The notes beneath the pieces were generated by a model. It made no database searches. It worked only from the letters and a program-made list of their open reading frames with translations, and was not told where the DNA came from. Positions 8,432 to 18,676 of a stretch of 64,000 nucleotides of DNA are shown here, in pieces. The DNA lies in the NCBI RefSeq assembly GCF_003399645.1, contig NZ_NBXD01000014.1, forward strand, positions 310,001 to 374,000, in the 5' to 3' direction. Position numbers and translations under genes: made by a program. Positions within the stretch are counted from its first letter, which is position 1. Each line of letters starts with the position of its first letter. Source of the stretch: Subtercola boreus. Its GTDB lineage: Bacteria > Actinomycetota > Actinomycetes > Actinomycetales > Microbacteriaceae.

Positions 8432-8499
8432 ACCACGGCACCACCGGCGCCGCTGCGCGCGACTGTTCGCGGGCCGGGCGAGCGGGCGCGGCGCGGGCG

Positions 8500-9210
8500 C
8501 TAGTGCCCCATGCCGAGGCCGCCGTCGACGGGGATGACCGCGCCCGAGATGTAGGAGGCGTCGTCGGAGGCGAGCCAGGCGACGACACGAGCGACTTCGG
8601 AGGCCGTGGCGAAGCGACCCGCGGGGATCTGTTTCTTGTACTCGGCCTGCAGCGCATCCGGAAGCTCGGCGGTCATCTCCGTCTCGATGAACCCGGGTGC
8701 GACGACGTTCGCCGTGATGCCGCGGGCACCGAGCTCCCGGGTCACCGACCGGGCGAGACCGACGAGACCGGCCTTTGAGGCCGAATAGTTGACCTGGCCG
8801 GCCGATCCGTAGAGCCCGACCACACTCGAGATCAGGATGATGCGGCCGAACCGTGCCTTCAACATCCCCTTCGACGCGCGTTTGACGACGCGGAACGCCC
8901 CGGTCAGGTTCGTGTCGATCACGTCGGTGAAGTCGTCTTCACTCATGCGCAGCAGCAGCGTGTCGCGGGTCATGCCCGCGTTCGCGACGACGACCTCGAC
9001 CGGACCGAGCGCCGCCTCGACCTCGGTGAACGCGGAGTCGACGGTCGCGGCATCCGTCACGTCAGCCCGTACCGTGAGGGTGCCGGCAGGGCCCTCGCCG
9101 GAACGCGCGGTGACGGCGACGCGGTGCCCCTGGGCGACGAATTCCGAGGCAAGGGAGTAACCGATTCCGCGGTTGCCTCCGGTGATGAGAACAGTTCTGG
9201 GGGTCGTCAT
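8500..9210 (-). CDS. fabG: 3-oxoacyl-ACP reductase-like short-chain dehydrogenase (FabG type)
   Basis: 236 residues, classical SDR fold. The cofactor motif is TGGNRGIG (residues 10-17), followed by NAG in VVANAGMTRD. The catalytic serine is in ILISSV, and Tyr and Lys are in NYSASKAG. PGFIETEM and the C-terminal SGAVIPVDGGLGMGH are FabG-like. It probably reduces 3-oxoacyl-ACP with NADPH in fatty acid synthesis. No other fab gene is nearby, so a different oxo-substrate is possible. A weak Shine-Dalgarno (AAAGG) precedes the ATG. It converges with serB. Confidence 0.85.
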   Translation of the reverse strand: MTTPRTVLITGGNRGIGYSLASEFVAQGHRVAVTARSGEGPAGTLTVRADVTDAATVDSAFTEVEAALGPVEVVVANAGMTRDTLLLRMSEDDFTDVIDTNLTGAFRVVKRASKGMLKARFGRIILISSVVGLYGSAGQVNYSASKAGLVGLARSVTRELGARGITANVVAPGFIETEMTAELPDALQAEYKKQIPAGRFATASEVARVVAWLASDDASYISGAVIPVDGGLGMGH

Positions 9211-9321
9211 CTAACGCCTTTCGGGCTCTTGTCAACTGGTCCCTCAATGGGCCGCATACAAGCATATGGGGCCCACGGGAAGCGTAGGCTTAGATGAATT
9301 CCTTCCGACAGGCGGCACACG

Positions 9322-9639
9322 ATGAAGCACGAAACACAGCAGTTCTCCGTGACGAGCCTTCCCGCGAACCCGGCCGACGAACGGCATGCCAGAATGGTGC
9401 GCTACACGCTCGCCATGGGCATCCGGCTCCTCTGCCTCGCGGGTCTGCTCTTCGTTCAGGGCTGGTGGTTGCTCATCCTCGGCGTCGCCGCCGTGGTGCT
9501 GCCGTGGTTCGCTGTCGTCATCGCCAACACGGGCAAGAACACCCCCGGAACGATGCAGGCGCCCGGCGGCCAGCTTGTTCCCCTGGGCCAGATGCCCCTC
9601 CGTGGCGGTGGCCGCGAGACCGGCGGCCGACCCGAGTGA
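9322..9639 (+). CDS. DUF3099 membrane protein
   Basis: 105 residues. It matches the actinobacterial DUF3099 pattern: VTSLPANPADERHARMVRYTLAMGIR followed by two hydrophobic helices (LLCLAGLLFVQGWWLLI and LGVAAVVLPWFAVVIANTG), then a Gly-rich tail. Function is unknown; it is a small inner-membrane protein. A likely promoter (TAGGCT near 9285) lies about 30 nt upstream, so this gene has a short leader. It overlaps the next gene by GTGA and probably forms a two-gene operon. Confidence 0.85.
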   Translation: MKHETQQFSVTSLPANPADERHARMVRYTLAMGIRLLCLAGLLFVQGWWLLILGVAAVVLPWFAVVIANTGKNTPGTMQAPGGQLVPLGQMPLRGGGRETGGRPE

Positions 9640-9872
9640 GCCTGCTGGATGCGCTGGGTGGGTCGCCGCTCGGCGGTACTCCCGGCGCGCAGGAGTGTTC
9701 GCGCGCGGGCTGCCGCTCGGAGGCGGTCTGGTCGATCGGATGGCGCAACCCCAAGATCCACGCGGCCGACCGCGTCAAGGTCTGGGTGGCATGCGACGAG
9801 CACGTCGATTTCCTCCGCGAGTTCCTCGCGGCGCGCGACTTCCCGCTGACGGTCACTGCCCTCCCTTCGTAG
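9636..9872 (+). CDS. Conserved hypothetical protein with C/H motif
   Basis: 78 residues starting at a GTG that overlaps the TGA of the DUF3099 gene. Spaced cysteines and a histidine (ECSRAGC, then VACDEH) could bind a metal ion. Sequence such as WRNPKIHAADRVKVWVACDEH is typical of a small actinobacterial family that databases sometimes mislabel as acetone carboxylase. The real function is unknown. Coupling to a membrane protein is the only context. Confidence 0.7.
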   Translation: MSLLDALGGSPLGGTPGAQECSRAGCRSEAVWSIGWRNPKIHAADRVKVWVACDEHVDFLREFLAARDFPLTVTALPS

Positions 9873-9972
9873 GGTACGTATTGTGATCAATCGTCACTAA
9901 GCTGTTGCATTACCAGCGGTGCCGGACATTTCCTCTGTAGGGCCCGCACCGTGGGCCCAGAGATGAGGCCAG

Positions 9973-10527
9973 ATGTCTGCACCACCCGACGATCATTTTC
10001 GTCAGTCGTATTTCGAGCACTATGCGGCCGTTCTGCGGTTCGTCCGTCGCCGCGCTCACCCACTGAACGTCGACGACATCGTCAGCGAGACGTTCACCGT
10101 CGCCTGGGTCAAGCGTCGAACCCTCCCTGCTGAACCACTGCCCTGGCTCTACAAGACTGCGCGGAACGTCATGCTCAACTCGGCTCGCGCCATCGACCGT
10201 CAACACGCCCTCGAAGTTCGCATCGCCACCTTCGAGCCCCACTCGGCACCGGATGAATCGGCCGCCCTCGACCGCCACCTCGACGTTCGAGCGGCCTTCG
10301 CGACCCTCTCGATCGCCGACCAGGAAGTTCTCGCCCTCGACGTGTGGGAGGACCTCGACGCGCGCTCCGCCGCAGCGGTGATCGGATGCTCGCGGGCCAC
10401 CTACTCGATGCGCCTCACCCGCGCCCGCCGCCGCCTGGCCGCGCTCCTCACGGAGGATCATGTTCCGTTCGCAGACGCGCGCCGTGCGGCCGGCGCTGCC
10501 CTCCCCCAGACTCTTCCGACCCGATGA
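9973..10527 (+). CDS. RNA polymerase sigma factor, ECF-like (sigma-70 family)
   Basis: 184 residues. Region 2 spans SYFEHYAAVLRFVRRRAHPLNVDDIVSETFTVAW (about 12-45), with PLPWLYKTARNVMLNSAR as region 2.4-like sequence. Region 4 is the helix-turn-helix DLDARSAAAVIGCSRATYSMRLTRARRRL near 125-160. It lacks region 3, as in ECF sigma factors. A GAGG lies 5 nt before the ATG. A small hairpin (GGGCCC, 7 nt, GGGCCC) at 9940-9958 precedes it. Its last codons overlap the next gene, a single-pass membrane protein, as in many sigma/anti-sigma pairs. Confidence 0.88.
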   Translation: MSAPPDDHFRQSYFEHYAAVLRFVRRRAHPLNVDDIVSETFTVAWVKRRTLPAEPLPWLYKTARNVMLNSARAIDRQHALEVRIATFEPHSAPDESAALDRHLDVRAAFATLSIADQEVLALDVWEDLDARSAAAVIGCSRATYSMRLTRARRRLAALLTEDHVPFADARRAAGAALPQTLPTR

Positions 10528-11372
10528 ACAGGACTCCGCACATGACCCTCACCGAATACGACCTCACCGAGCGCCTTCGATCGCTGGACCCTTCTCCGGA
10601 ACCGACCCTCTCCCAGGGAGATCGCCGTCACCTCGACGAGACACTCCTTCGCATCACGACCGCCACCGTCGAGGCGCCCACCCGCCGGCCGCGTCGTCGA
10701 CGACTCGCCGTCGGTGCTTTCGGGGTGCTCTCCGTGGCAGCGGTCGCCGCCACGCTGGTGGTCTCGATCAACTCACCCTCGCAGGCCCCGGTGTCGAACT
10801 TCGCTCTCTCGGCGAAGGGTGCTCTGGCCAGCTACACGACGACGCCGGTTCCCGTGCCACCGAGCGCCGCCGACCGCAACGCCTGCGGTACCGCGTCGAG
10901 TGAGCACGGCAACACTTCGACGGAGGCGGTGCTGACCAGCGAGCAGCGTGGAGATTTTCGGGCAATGATGTTCGCCGACGGCGACACCCACACCGCATTT
11001 TGCATCGTGGCTGGAGACAGTGCCCTCTGGATCTCGAACGCGGAGTACCTCAGCACTGCCCCGCCCGAAGACCTTCAGCTCGAGCCGGCGCCGTCCGCAG
11101 ATGAGATCACAACGGATCTCGGTCGAATGGACAGCCCATCTGACGAATTCGGCATCATCACGTCGATGTCGGGTCGCGCAGGTGACGACGTCACGTCTGT
11201 CACTCTCGCGCTCCACGACGGCCGCGTCGTCGACGCCAGCGTCAACAACGGCAGTTGGTCCGCTTGGTGGCCCAGCACGATCGACGCTGCGGTTGATGCA
11301 GACTTTCCCGACCGGACCACGTACACCACGGTCGACGGCGTCGAGCACGACGGTCCCGCTTTCGGGGGCTGA
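10524..11372 (+). CDS. Single-pass membrane protein coupled to the sigma factor (possible anti-sigma)
   Basis: 282 residues. A cytoplasmic N-terminal part of about 65 residues is followed by an RRPRRRR stop-transfer patch, one membrane helix (LAVGAFGVLSVAAVAATLVV) and an extracellular Ser/Thr-rich domain with two cysteines (NACGTAS and AFCIVAG). The ATG overlaps the sigma factor TGA as ATGA. Topology and coupling fit an anti-sigma factor. I see no HxxxCxxC zinc motif and no recognisable anti-sigma domain, so this role is inference. An ATG 6 codons in (10542) is an alternative start. Confidence 0.7.
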   Translation: MNRTPHMTLTEYDLTERLRSLDPSPEPTLSQGDRRHLDETLLRITTATVEAPTRRPRRRRLAVGAFGVLSVAAVAATLVVSINSPSQAPVSNFALSAKGALASYTTTPVPVPPSAADRNACGTASSEHGNTSTEAVLTSEQRGDFRAMMFADGDTHTAFCIVAGDSALWISNAEYLSTAPPEDLQLEPAPSADEITTDLGRMDSPSDEFGIITSMSGRAGDDVTSVTLALHDGRVVDASVNNGSWSAWWPSTIDAAVDADFPDRTTYTTVDGVEHDGPAFGG

Positions 11373-11381
11373 GCCGACCCG

Positions 11382-12980
<1,599 letters not shown>

Positions 12981-13036
12981 GGGGGTAGTCCAATTCTGAT
13001 TTCTCGCCGCTACGGCGAAGGTGGGGGTAGAAGCCA

Positions 13037-13042
13037 AGTATA
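13037..13042 (-). promoter_or_regulatory. Putative -10 box (TATACT) of the ABC-F gene
   Basis: TATACT on the minus strand, with transcription expected to begin near 13029. This leaves a leader of about 50 nt before GTG 12980 and excludes the upstream TTG start. It lies between the ABC-F gene and the SUF operon terminator. Confidence 0.55.
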
Positions 13043-13054
13043 AATCGTGAACGG

Positions 13055-13089
13055 AAAACGCCCCGACCGGAACGGATCCGGTCGGGGCG
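13055..13089 (-). terminator. Rho-independent terminator of the SUF operon
   Basis: Perfect 12-bp stem (CGCCCCGACCGG) with a 7-nt loop, followed by TTTT on the minus strand, 18 nt past the stop of sufT. Confidence 0.85.
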
Positions 13090-13106
13090 TCGTTGCTTGC
13101 CGAGGG

Positions 13107-13436
13107 CTAGATGGAGAAGCCGAGTGCCCGCATCATGTCGCGGCCGTCATCGGTGATCTTCTCGGGGCCCCACGGCGGCATCCACACCCAGTTGATGCGG
13201 AAGGCGTCGACGACGCCGTCGAGGGCCTCGGCGGTCTGCTCTTCGAGCACGTCGGTCAGGGGGCATCCGGCGCTCGTGAGCGTCATCGAGATGATGAGGG
13301 CGTCGTTGTCGCCATCCCAGCCGAGGTCGTAGATGAGCCCGAGGTCGACGACGTTGATGCCGAGCTCCGGGTCCATGACATCTTTGAGCGCCTCTTCGAT
13401 CTGATCGAAGCGGGCGGGCTCGAGTGTGGTCACCAT
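13107..13436 (-). CDS. sufT: SufT/DUF59 metal-sulfur cluster assembly factor
   Basis: 109 residues, a stand-alone DUF59 (MIP18-like) domain: LKDVMDPELGINVVDLGLIYDL followed by MTLTSAGCPLTDVLEEQ, with the conserved cysteine. SufT helps maturation of Fe-S proteins. AGGAG lies 6 nt before the ATG. It is the last gene of the SUF operon, 9 nt after sufC, and is followed by a strong terminator. Confidence 0.9.
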   Translation of the reverse strand: MVTTLEPARFDQIEEALKDVMDPELGINVVDLGLIYDLGWDGDNDALIISMTLTSAGCPLTDVLEEQTAEALDGVVDAFRINWVWMPPWGPEKITDDGRDMMRALGFSI

Positions 13437-13445
13437 GTCGGACTC

Positions 13446-14234
13446 CTACTCGACGAGCGATGCCGCGTCGGCGGCTGCGGGAATGTCGGCGAGAAAACGA
13501 TCGTAGCCCTCGTTCTCGAGGCGCACGGCGAGCTCGGGGCCGCCCTGCTCGACGATGCGACCGGCGACGAACACGTGCACGAAGTCGGGCTGGATGTACT
13601 TCAGGATGCGGTTGTAGTGCGTGATGAGCAGCACGCCGAGCCCGGTGTTCGTCTTCGCGCGGTTCACGCCCTCCGACACGATCTTCAGCGCGTCGACATC
13701 GAGCCCGGAATCGGTCTCGTCGAGCACCGCGAACTTGGGCTTGAGCAGTTCGAGCTGCAGGATCTCGTTGCGCTTCTTCTCGCCACCCGAGAAGCCTTCG
13801 TTCACGTTGCGCTCGGCGAACGCGCGGTCCATGCGCAGTGCCTCCATCGAGGTGCGGACGTCTTTGACCCAGGTGCGGATGGGCGGGGCCGATCCATCGA
13901 TCGCGGTCTTCGCCGTGCGGAGGAAATTCGTGACGGTGACGCCGGGGATCTCCACCGGGTACTGCATCGCGAGGAAGAGGCCGGCGCGGGCGCGGGCATC
14001 CACGGTCGCCGTGGTCATCTCTTCGCCGTCGAGCAGGATCGACCCGCTGGTGACGTGGTACTTCGGATGACCGGCGATCGCATAGGCGAGCGTGGACTTG
14101 CCCGAGCCGTTCGGCCCCATGATCGCGTGGGTCTCGCCCTGGTTGATCGTGAGGTCGACGCCGCGCAGGATCTGCTTGGCGCCCTGCTCGGTGTCGACGC
14201 TGACGTGCAGGTCGCGGATTTCGAGTACAGACAT
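13446..14234 (-). CDS. sufC: Fe-S cluster assembly ATPase SufC
   Basis: 262 residues, ABC-type ATPase. Walker A GPNGSGKSTLAYAI, the SufC signature FSGGEKKRNEILQ, Walker B FAVLDETDSGLDVDALK and the switch histidine in LLITHYNRIL are all present. SufC forms the SufBC2D scaffold with SufB and SufD and powers Fe-S cluster assembly. It lies 3 nt after the Rieske gene with no clear ribosome-binding site of its own, so it depends on coupled translation. Confidence 0.95.
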   Translation of the reverse strand: MSVLEIRDLHVSVDTEQGAKQILRGVDLTINQGETHAIMGPNGSGKSTLAYAIAGHPKYHVTSGSILLDGEEMTTATVDARARAGLFLAMQYPVEIPGVTVTNFLRTAKTAIDGSAPPIRTWVKDVRTSMEALRMDRAFAERNVNEGFSGGEKKRNEILQLELLKPKFAVLDETDSGLDVDALKIVSEGVNRAKTNTGLGVLLITHYNRILKYIQPDFVHVFVAGRIVEQGGPELAVRLENEGYDRFLADIPAAADAASLVE

Positions 14235-14237
14235 GGC

Positions 14238-14567
14238 TTAGCTGATTTCCTTGGTCGTTGAGGGATCTATGTACACATCTCCGTCGACGATGCTGAGCTC
14301 GTAGACGGGAACCGGCTCGTAGGCCGGGAGGGTCAGGGGCTTGCCGGTGAGCAGCGAGAACTTCGAGCCGTGGGCCCAGCACTCGAGCGTGTCGTCTTCG
14401 ACGAAACCCTCGGCCAGCGAGATGTCGCCGTGCGTGCAGGTGTCGCCGATGGCGAAGCACTCCCCCGACGAATCCTTCACCAGCGCGATGGCGACGCCGT
14501 CGATCTCGACGCGGACGGCTTCGTTCGGGTTCAGTTCTTCGAGAGCACAGATACGGGTGGCGGCCAT
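14238..14567 (-). CDS. Rieske [2Fe-2S] ferredoxin, non-heme oxygenase type
   Basis: 109 residues. The two Rieske boxes are DTCTHGDISLAEG and LECWAHGSKFSLLTG (Cys-x-His and Cys-x2-His), binding a 2Fe-2S cluster. It looks like a small ferredoxin subunit of a dioxygenase. No oxygenase is nearby, and it lies inside the SUF operon, as in other actinobacteria. A role as electron donor or cluster carrier in assembly is therefore likely. The ATG overlaps the sufD TGA as TGATG. Confidence 0.92.
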   Translation of the reverse strand: MAATRICALEELNPNEAVRVEIDGVAIALVKDSSGECFAIGDTCTHGDISLAEGFVEDDTLECWAHGSKFSLLTGKPLTLPAYEPVPVYELSIVDGDVYIDPSTTKEIS

Positions 14568-15928
14568 CAGGCGGTCTCCTCCGGGGCAGGGGTGGGTGCA
14601 GCATCCGGAGCAGCATCGGGCGTGAACGCCGAGACTGAACCAGGCGTCAGGGTCAACTCCGCCTCGACCGCGCGCGACAACCGCTCTTCGACGGCCGGAG
14701 CACCGATCTGCTGGATGATCTCCGCGAGGAACCCGCGAACGACGAGTCGACGCGCCTCCTCCTCGCTGATACCGCGCGACTGCAGGTAGAACAGCTGCTC
14801 GTCGTCGAAACGCCCGGTCGAGCTGGCATGCCCGGCACCGAGGATGTTGCCGGTCTCGATCTCGAGGTTCGGGATGGAGTCGGCACGGGTGCCCTCCGAG
14901 AGCACGAGGTTGCGGTTCTCCTCATAGCTGTCGGTTCCGTCGGCGCTCTGGCGGATGAGCACGTCGCCCACCCAGACCGAGTGCGCACCCTCACCCTGCA
15001 GCGCGCCCTTGTACTTGACGCGGCTGCGTGAGTTCTCGGCTTCGTGGTCGATGTAGACGCGCTGCTCGAGGTGCTGCCCGGCGTCGGCGAAGTACAGCCC
15101 ATACGCTTCGGTCGCGCTGCCGGGAGACGAGAGATGGATGCTCGGGTTCACCCGCACGATCGAGCCGCCGAGCGACACCACGATGTGGCGGAGCGTTGCG
15201 TCCCGGCCGACCTGGGCGAAGTGGCTTGCGAGGTGGGATGCTCCGTCATTCCACTCCTGCACGGTGACGACCGTGAGGTGGGCGCCCTCCTTGACCACGA
15301 TCTCGACGTTCTCCGAGATCCGGGCGTCACCGGTGTTCTCGAGAATGACGACGCCGCGGCTGTTGGCGGCCGCGGTGATCACCGTGTGTGCGGCACGTGG
15401 TGCGCTGCCGAGGCCAGAGCGCCGGACGATGTACTCGCTCGTGGGCTCCTCCCCCGTCACGTCGATAGCCAAGGCCTTCTCGAACTGCGACCAGGCGTTG
15501 GCGCTGGCCTTGTCTTCGGGCAGGCCCGCAGACGCGATGCGCTCGTCGGTGCGACTGACCCACGACAGGGTGAATCCGTCGACGGGCTCGGCCACGGTGA
15601 GCGCAGACTCCAGAACGGACCCGTCGAGCTCACCCGAGATGAGATCGGAGACGAGCTTGATCGGCGTCAGCTTCCAGTCGACCTCGTGGCCGGAGGGCTC
15701 ATCGAAGTCGGCGACGTCGGCCGAGGTATAACGCTCGGACCGGGTCTGCACCGGGCGCTCCGACCAGGCTCCGTCGGTGTGCGACTTCGAGCCCATCGGG
15801 GTGCCGCGGTGACCGCCGGTCGGAGTCTGTCCGCCGGGATCGACCGCCGGGACGGCGATACCGGCCGCCTCGGATGCTGCGGGAACGACCTTTTCGGTCG
15901 CCGTGATGTTGCTGGGTACTGCGGACAT
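14567..15928 (-). CDS. sufD: Fe-S cluster assembly protein SufD
   Basis: 453 residues. The conserved SUF core beta-helix is seen in the second half: GVVILENTGDARISENVEIVV, SGRGISEEEARRLVVRGFLAEI-like sequence near the end and ILGAGHASSTGRFDDEQLFYLQ. An N-terminal disordered segment of about 55 residues and a Pro/Ala-rich C-terminal tail (PDAAPDAAPTPAPEETA) extend it beyond the usual length. It partners SufB in the SufBC2D complex. The Shine-Dalgarno AAAGGA is rather far (13 nt) from ATG 15928. Confidence 0.93.
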   Translation of the reverse strand: MSAVPSNITATEKVVPAASEAAGIAVPAVDPGGQTPTGGHRGTPMGSKSHTDGAWSERPVQTRSERYTSADVADFDEPSGHEVDWKLTPIKLVSDLISGELDGSVLESALTVAEPVDGFTLSWVSRTDERIASAGLPEDKASANAWSQFEKALAIDVTGEEPTSEYIVRRSGLGSAPRAAHTVITAAANSRGVVILENTGDARISENVEIVVKEGAHLTVVTVQEWNDGASHLASHFAQVGRDATLRHIVVSLGGSIVRVNPSIHLSSPGSATEAYGLYFADAGQHLEQRVYIDHEAENSRSRVKYKGALQGEGAHSVWVGDVLIRQSADGTDSYEENRNLVLSEGTRADSIPNLEIETGNILGAGHASSTGRFDDEQLFYLQSRGISEEEARRLVVRGFLAEIIQQIGAPAVEERLSRAVEAELTLTPGSVSAFTPDAAPDAAPTPAPEETA

Positions 15929-15969
15929 CTAGCCGACAGGTCCTTTCGGCGCGGGAAGGGTACGGACGG

Positions 15970-17388
15970 TCATCCGACCGACCCTTCCATGCCCATCTCG
16001 ATGAGCTTGTTGAGTTCGAGCGCGTACTCCATGGGCAGCTCGCGCGCGATGGGCTCGATGAACCCGCGAACGATCATAGCCATGGCCTCGTCTTCGGGCA
16101 GACCGCGGCTCATGAGGTAGAAGAGCTGCTCTTCACTGACCCGCGAAACGGTCGCCTCGTGGCCGAGCTGCACATCGTCGACCCGGATGTCGATCGCGGG
16201 ATAGGTGTCGCTGCGCGACTGGGTGTCGACGAGCAGGGCGTCGCAGCGCACGGTGTTCGCCGAGTGGTGCGCGTTCTCAGCGACGCGCACCTCGCCGCGG
16301 TAACCGGCACGGCCACCGCCGCGGGCGATCGACTTCGAGACGATCGACGACTGCGTGTAGGGCGCCATGTGGATCATCTTCGCGCCGGCGTCCTGGTGCT
16401 GGCCGGGGCCCGCGAACGCGACGGAGAGGGTCTCACCCTTGGCGTGCTCGCCGACCAGGTAGATCGACGGGTACTTCATGGTGACCTTCGAACCGATATT
16501 GCCGTCGATCCACTCCATGGTCGCGCCCTCGTGGGCGATGGCCCGCTTGGTGACCAGGTTGTAGACGTTGTTCGACCAGTTCTGGATCGTCGTGTAGCGA
16601 ACGCGGGCGTTCTTCTTCACGATGATCTCGACCACGGCCGAGTGCAGCGAGTCGCTCTTGTAGATCGGGGCGGTGCAGCCCTCGATGTAGTGCACGTACG
16701 AACCCTCGTCGGCGATGATCAGCGTGCGCTCGAACTGGCCCATGTTCTCGGTGTTGATGCGGAAGTAGGCCTGCAGCGGAATCTCGACGTGCACGTTCTT
16801 CGGCACGTAGACGAACGACCCGCCCGACCAGACGGCCGAGTTGAGCGCTGCGAACTTGTTGTCGCCTGACGGGATGACCGTACCGAAGTACTCGTCGAAG
16901 AACTCGGGGTGCTCGCGGAGCGCGGTGTCGGTGTCCATGAAGATGACGCCCTGGGCCTCGAGATCTTCACGGATGGTGTGGTAGACGACCTCGGACTCGT
17001 ACTGCGCGGCCACGCCGGAGACGAGGCGCTGGCGCTCAGCCTCGGGGATGCCGAGCTTCTCGTACGTGTTCTTGATGTCGTCGGGCAGGTCGTCCCACGT
17101 GGTGGCCTGCTTCTCCGTCGAGCGCACGAAGTATTTGATGTTGTCGAAGTCGATGCCCGAGAGGTCTGCTCCCCACGTCGGCATCGGCTTGCGCTCGAAC
17201 AGGGCGAGGGCCTTGAGGCGGTTCTTGAGCATCCACTCGGGCTCGTTCTTGAGCGTCGAGATACCCGCGACGACCTCGGGTGAGATGCCCCGCTTGGCAA
17301 TGGCACCGGCGGCGTCGGAGTCGGACCACCCGAACTCGTACACCCCCAGGTTCTGAAGCTCCGGGCGGTCGATGAGTACGTCTGTCAT
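15970..17388 (-). CDS. sufB: Fe-S cluster assembly protein SufB
   Basis: 472 residues, first gene of the operon. It has the SufB core: [45 protein letters not shown], the putative catalytic cysteine in [10 protein letters not shown], and the C-terminal [20 protein letters not shown]. No intein is present, unlike the mycobacterial sufB. An in-frame ATG 18 codons upstream gives a Cys-rich non-conserved leader. ATG 17388 is preferred because a GGGAG Shine-Dalgarno precedes it and [11 protein letters not shown] fits the family. SufR, SufS and SufU genes are not next to this operon. Confidence 0.96.
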   Translation of the reverse strand: MTDVLIDRPELQNLGVYEFGWSDSDAAGAIAKRGISPEVVAGISTLKNEPEWMLKNRLKALALFERKPMPTWGADLSGIDFDNIKYFVRSTEKQATTWDDLPDDIKNTYEKLGIPEAERQRLVSGVAAQYESEVVYHTIREDLEAQGVIFMDTDTALREHPEFFDEYFGTVIPSGDNKFAALNSAVWSGGSFVYVPKNVHVEIPLQAYFRINTENMGQFERTLIIADEGSYVHYIEGCTAPIYKSDSLHSAVVEIIVKKNARVRYTTIQNWSNNVYNLVTKRAIAHEGATMEWIDGNIGSKVTMKYPSIYLVGEHAKGETLSVAFAGPGQHQDAGAKMIHMAPYTQSSIVSKSIARGGGRAGYRGEVRVAENAHHSANTVRCDALLVDTQSRSDTYPAIDIRVDDVQLGHEATVSRVSEEQLFYLMSRGLPEDEAMAMIVRGFIEPIARELPMEYALELNKLIEMGMEGSVG

Positions 17389-17591
17389 GACTTTCTCCCT
17401 TCCTTTTCTGGTACAACATGTCAGGTTCGGAAGGAATTCCACAAAGCGTAGAACATCGAGTCTCGGTATCTAGAATGTACTGAGATCAATCGGCACCGGC
17501 GCCGCTTCGTGCGAACGACCCGCTGCGCGTGCAGCGCGGGGTTCTTGACCCCCTCACTCTATCGCCTCAGCCCCATGAAGGAACCTGTCCT

Positions 17592-18572
17592 GTGAAACGC
17601 CTGTACACCTGGCTCCCCACCACCGTCGACCGTCGGGTGCGCCTTCTCGCCTGGGCGTCGCTCGTGGTGCAGATCGTTCTGATCGGAACCGGCGGGGCCG
17701 TTCGGCTGACCGGTTCGGGCCTGGGGTGCCCGACCTGGCCCCAATGCACCGACGGCTCGTTCGTGTCCACCCCGGAGATGGGCGTGCACGGCATCATCGA
17801 ATTCACCAACCGGCTGCTCACGTTCGTCGTCGTCCTGGTGTCGATCGCCGCCTTCGTTATCGTGCTCCGGATGCGCCGCGAACGCCGCGATCTGTTCGTT
17901 CTGACCCTGCTGCAGGGGCTCTCGATCCCGCTGCAGGCGGTCATCGGCGGCATCACGGTGCTCACCGGCCTGAACCCCTACATCGTCGGGCTGCACTTCG
18001 TCGTGTCGATCGGGCTCGTCGTCGTCACCGCGATGCTCGTCTACCGGGTGCACGACGGAACGCGCGGTGCGGGGCTCACGCTCGTCGTGCCGGCCTGGTA
18101 CCTCGGGGTCGCGCGGGCCGCGGCGGTGTTCGTCGGGCTGGCGGTGGCCCTGGGCATCCTGACCACCGGATCGGGCCCGCATGCCGGTGACGCCGCGACC
18201 CCGCGCAACGGGCTCAACACCGACGTGATGGAGCACCTGCACAGCTACCCGGCGTACGTGCTCTTCGCGCTGACCGTGCTGCTCGTCGTGGTCGCCGTGG
18301 TGCGCGGCCTGCCCCGTCGCTGGCCCGTGACCCTGCTCGCGGTCGAGGTCGCGCAGATCGCCGTGGGACTGACGCAGTCGCGACTGGGCCTGCCGCCCGC
18401 CCTCGTCATCGTGCACATGCTGCTCGCGGCCTGCCTAGTGGCCGCCATGACCGCGACCCTCCTCGCGGAGCGCCGCTCCCCCGCCGCCGCCCCGGCGGCC
18501 CCCGCCACCGCGGCGCCGCTGGCACCGGAAGCTGTAGCCCCCGCAGTATCCCCCGCATCTGCCGCGCGCTGA
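17592..18572 (+). CDS. ctaA: Heme A synthase (COX15/CtaA family)
   Basis: 326 residues, eight predicted membrane helices. It converts heme O to heme A for cytochrome aa3 oxidase. Conserved features are GGAVRLTGSGLGCPTWPQC with a cysteine pair region, the heme-ligand histidines in VHGIIEFTNRLLT and VGLHFVVSIG, and EHLHSYPAYVLFA and IVHMLLAACLV in the second half. The C-terminal 35 residues are Pro/Ala repeats. The start is GTG 17592, preceded by AAGGAA at about 9 nt. It is divergent from sufB and pairs functionally with ctaB, from which the DUF559 gene separates it. Confidence 0.93.
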   Translation: MKRLYTWLPTTVDRRVRLLAWASLVVQIVLIGTGGAVRLTGSGLGCPTWPQCTDGSFVSTPEMGVHGIIEFTNRLLTFVVVLVSIAAFVIVLRMRRERRDLFVLTLLQGLSIPLQAVIGGITVLTGLNPYIVGLHFVVSIGLVVVTAMLVYRVHDGTRGAGLTLVVPAWYLGVARAAAVFVGLAVALGILTTGSGPHAGDAATPRNGLNTDVMEHLHSYPAYVLFALTVLLVVVAVVRGLPRRWPVTLLAVEVAQIAVGLTQSRLGLPPALVIVHMLLAACLVAAMTATLLAERRSPAAAPAAPATAAPLAPEAVAPAVSPASAAR

Positions 18573-18612
18573 CCCTCCCACCCCGCCGCCTCCGCCGCGC
18601 GCAGACCCCCCC

Positions 18613-18675
18613 ATCGACTTTCCCGTTTGCGCACGAATCGCACCCCCGCGCCGCACAGTGGGGAAAGTCGACGGG
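18613..18675. repeat. Palindromic repeat, left copy flanking the DUF559 gene
   Basis: It begins ATCGACTTTCCCGTTTGCGC (18613-18632), and arms 18611-18625 and 18660-18675 pair (ATCGACTTTCCC against GGGAAAGTCGAC). The same 20 bases occur inverted at 19728-19747. Seven C residues precede it, matching the G-run beyond the other copy. Confidence 0.8.
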
Positions 18676-18676
18676 G

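Noticed and set aside
12981-13037. TTG start of the ABC-F protein
   Set aside because: The TTG overlaps the TATACT promoter box, and the extra residues are not family-like.
15044-16869. Long plus-strand open frames across sufD and sufB
   Set aside because: They are shadows of strongly biased minus-strand codons. The minus-strand products are full-length SufD and SufB.
15970-17388. Intein in sufB
   Set aside because: The SufB sequence is continuous through the sites where mycobacterial SufB carries an intein, and the length is normal at 472 residues.
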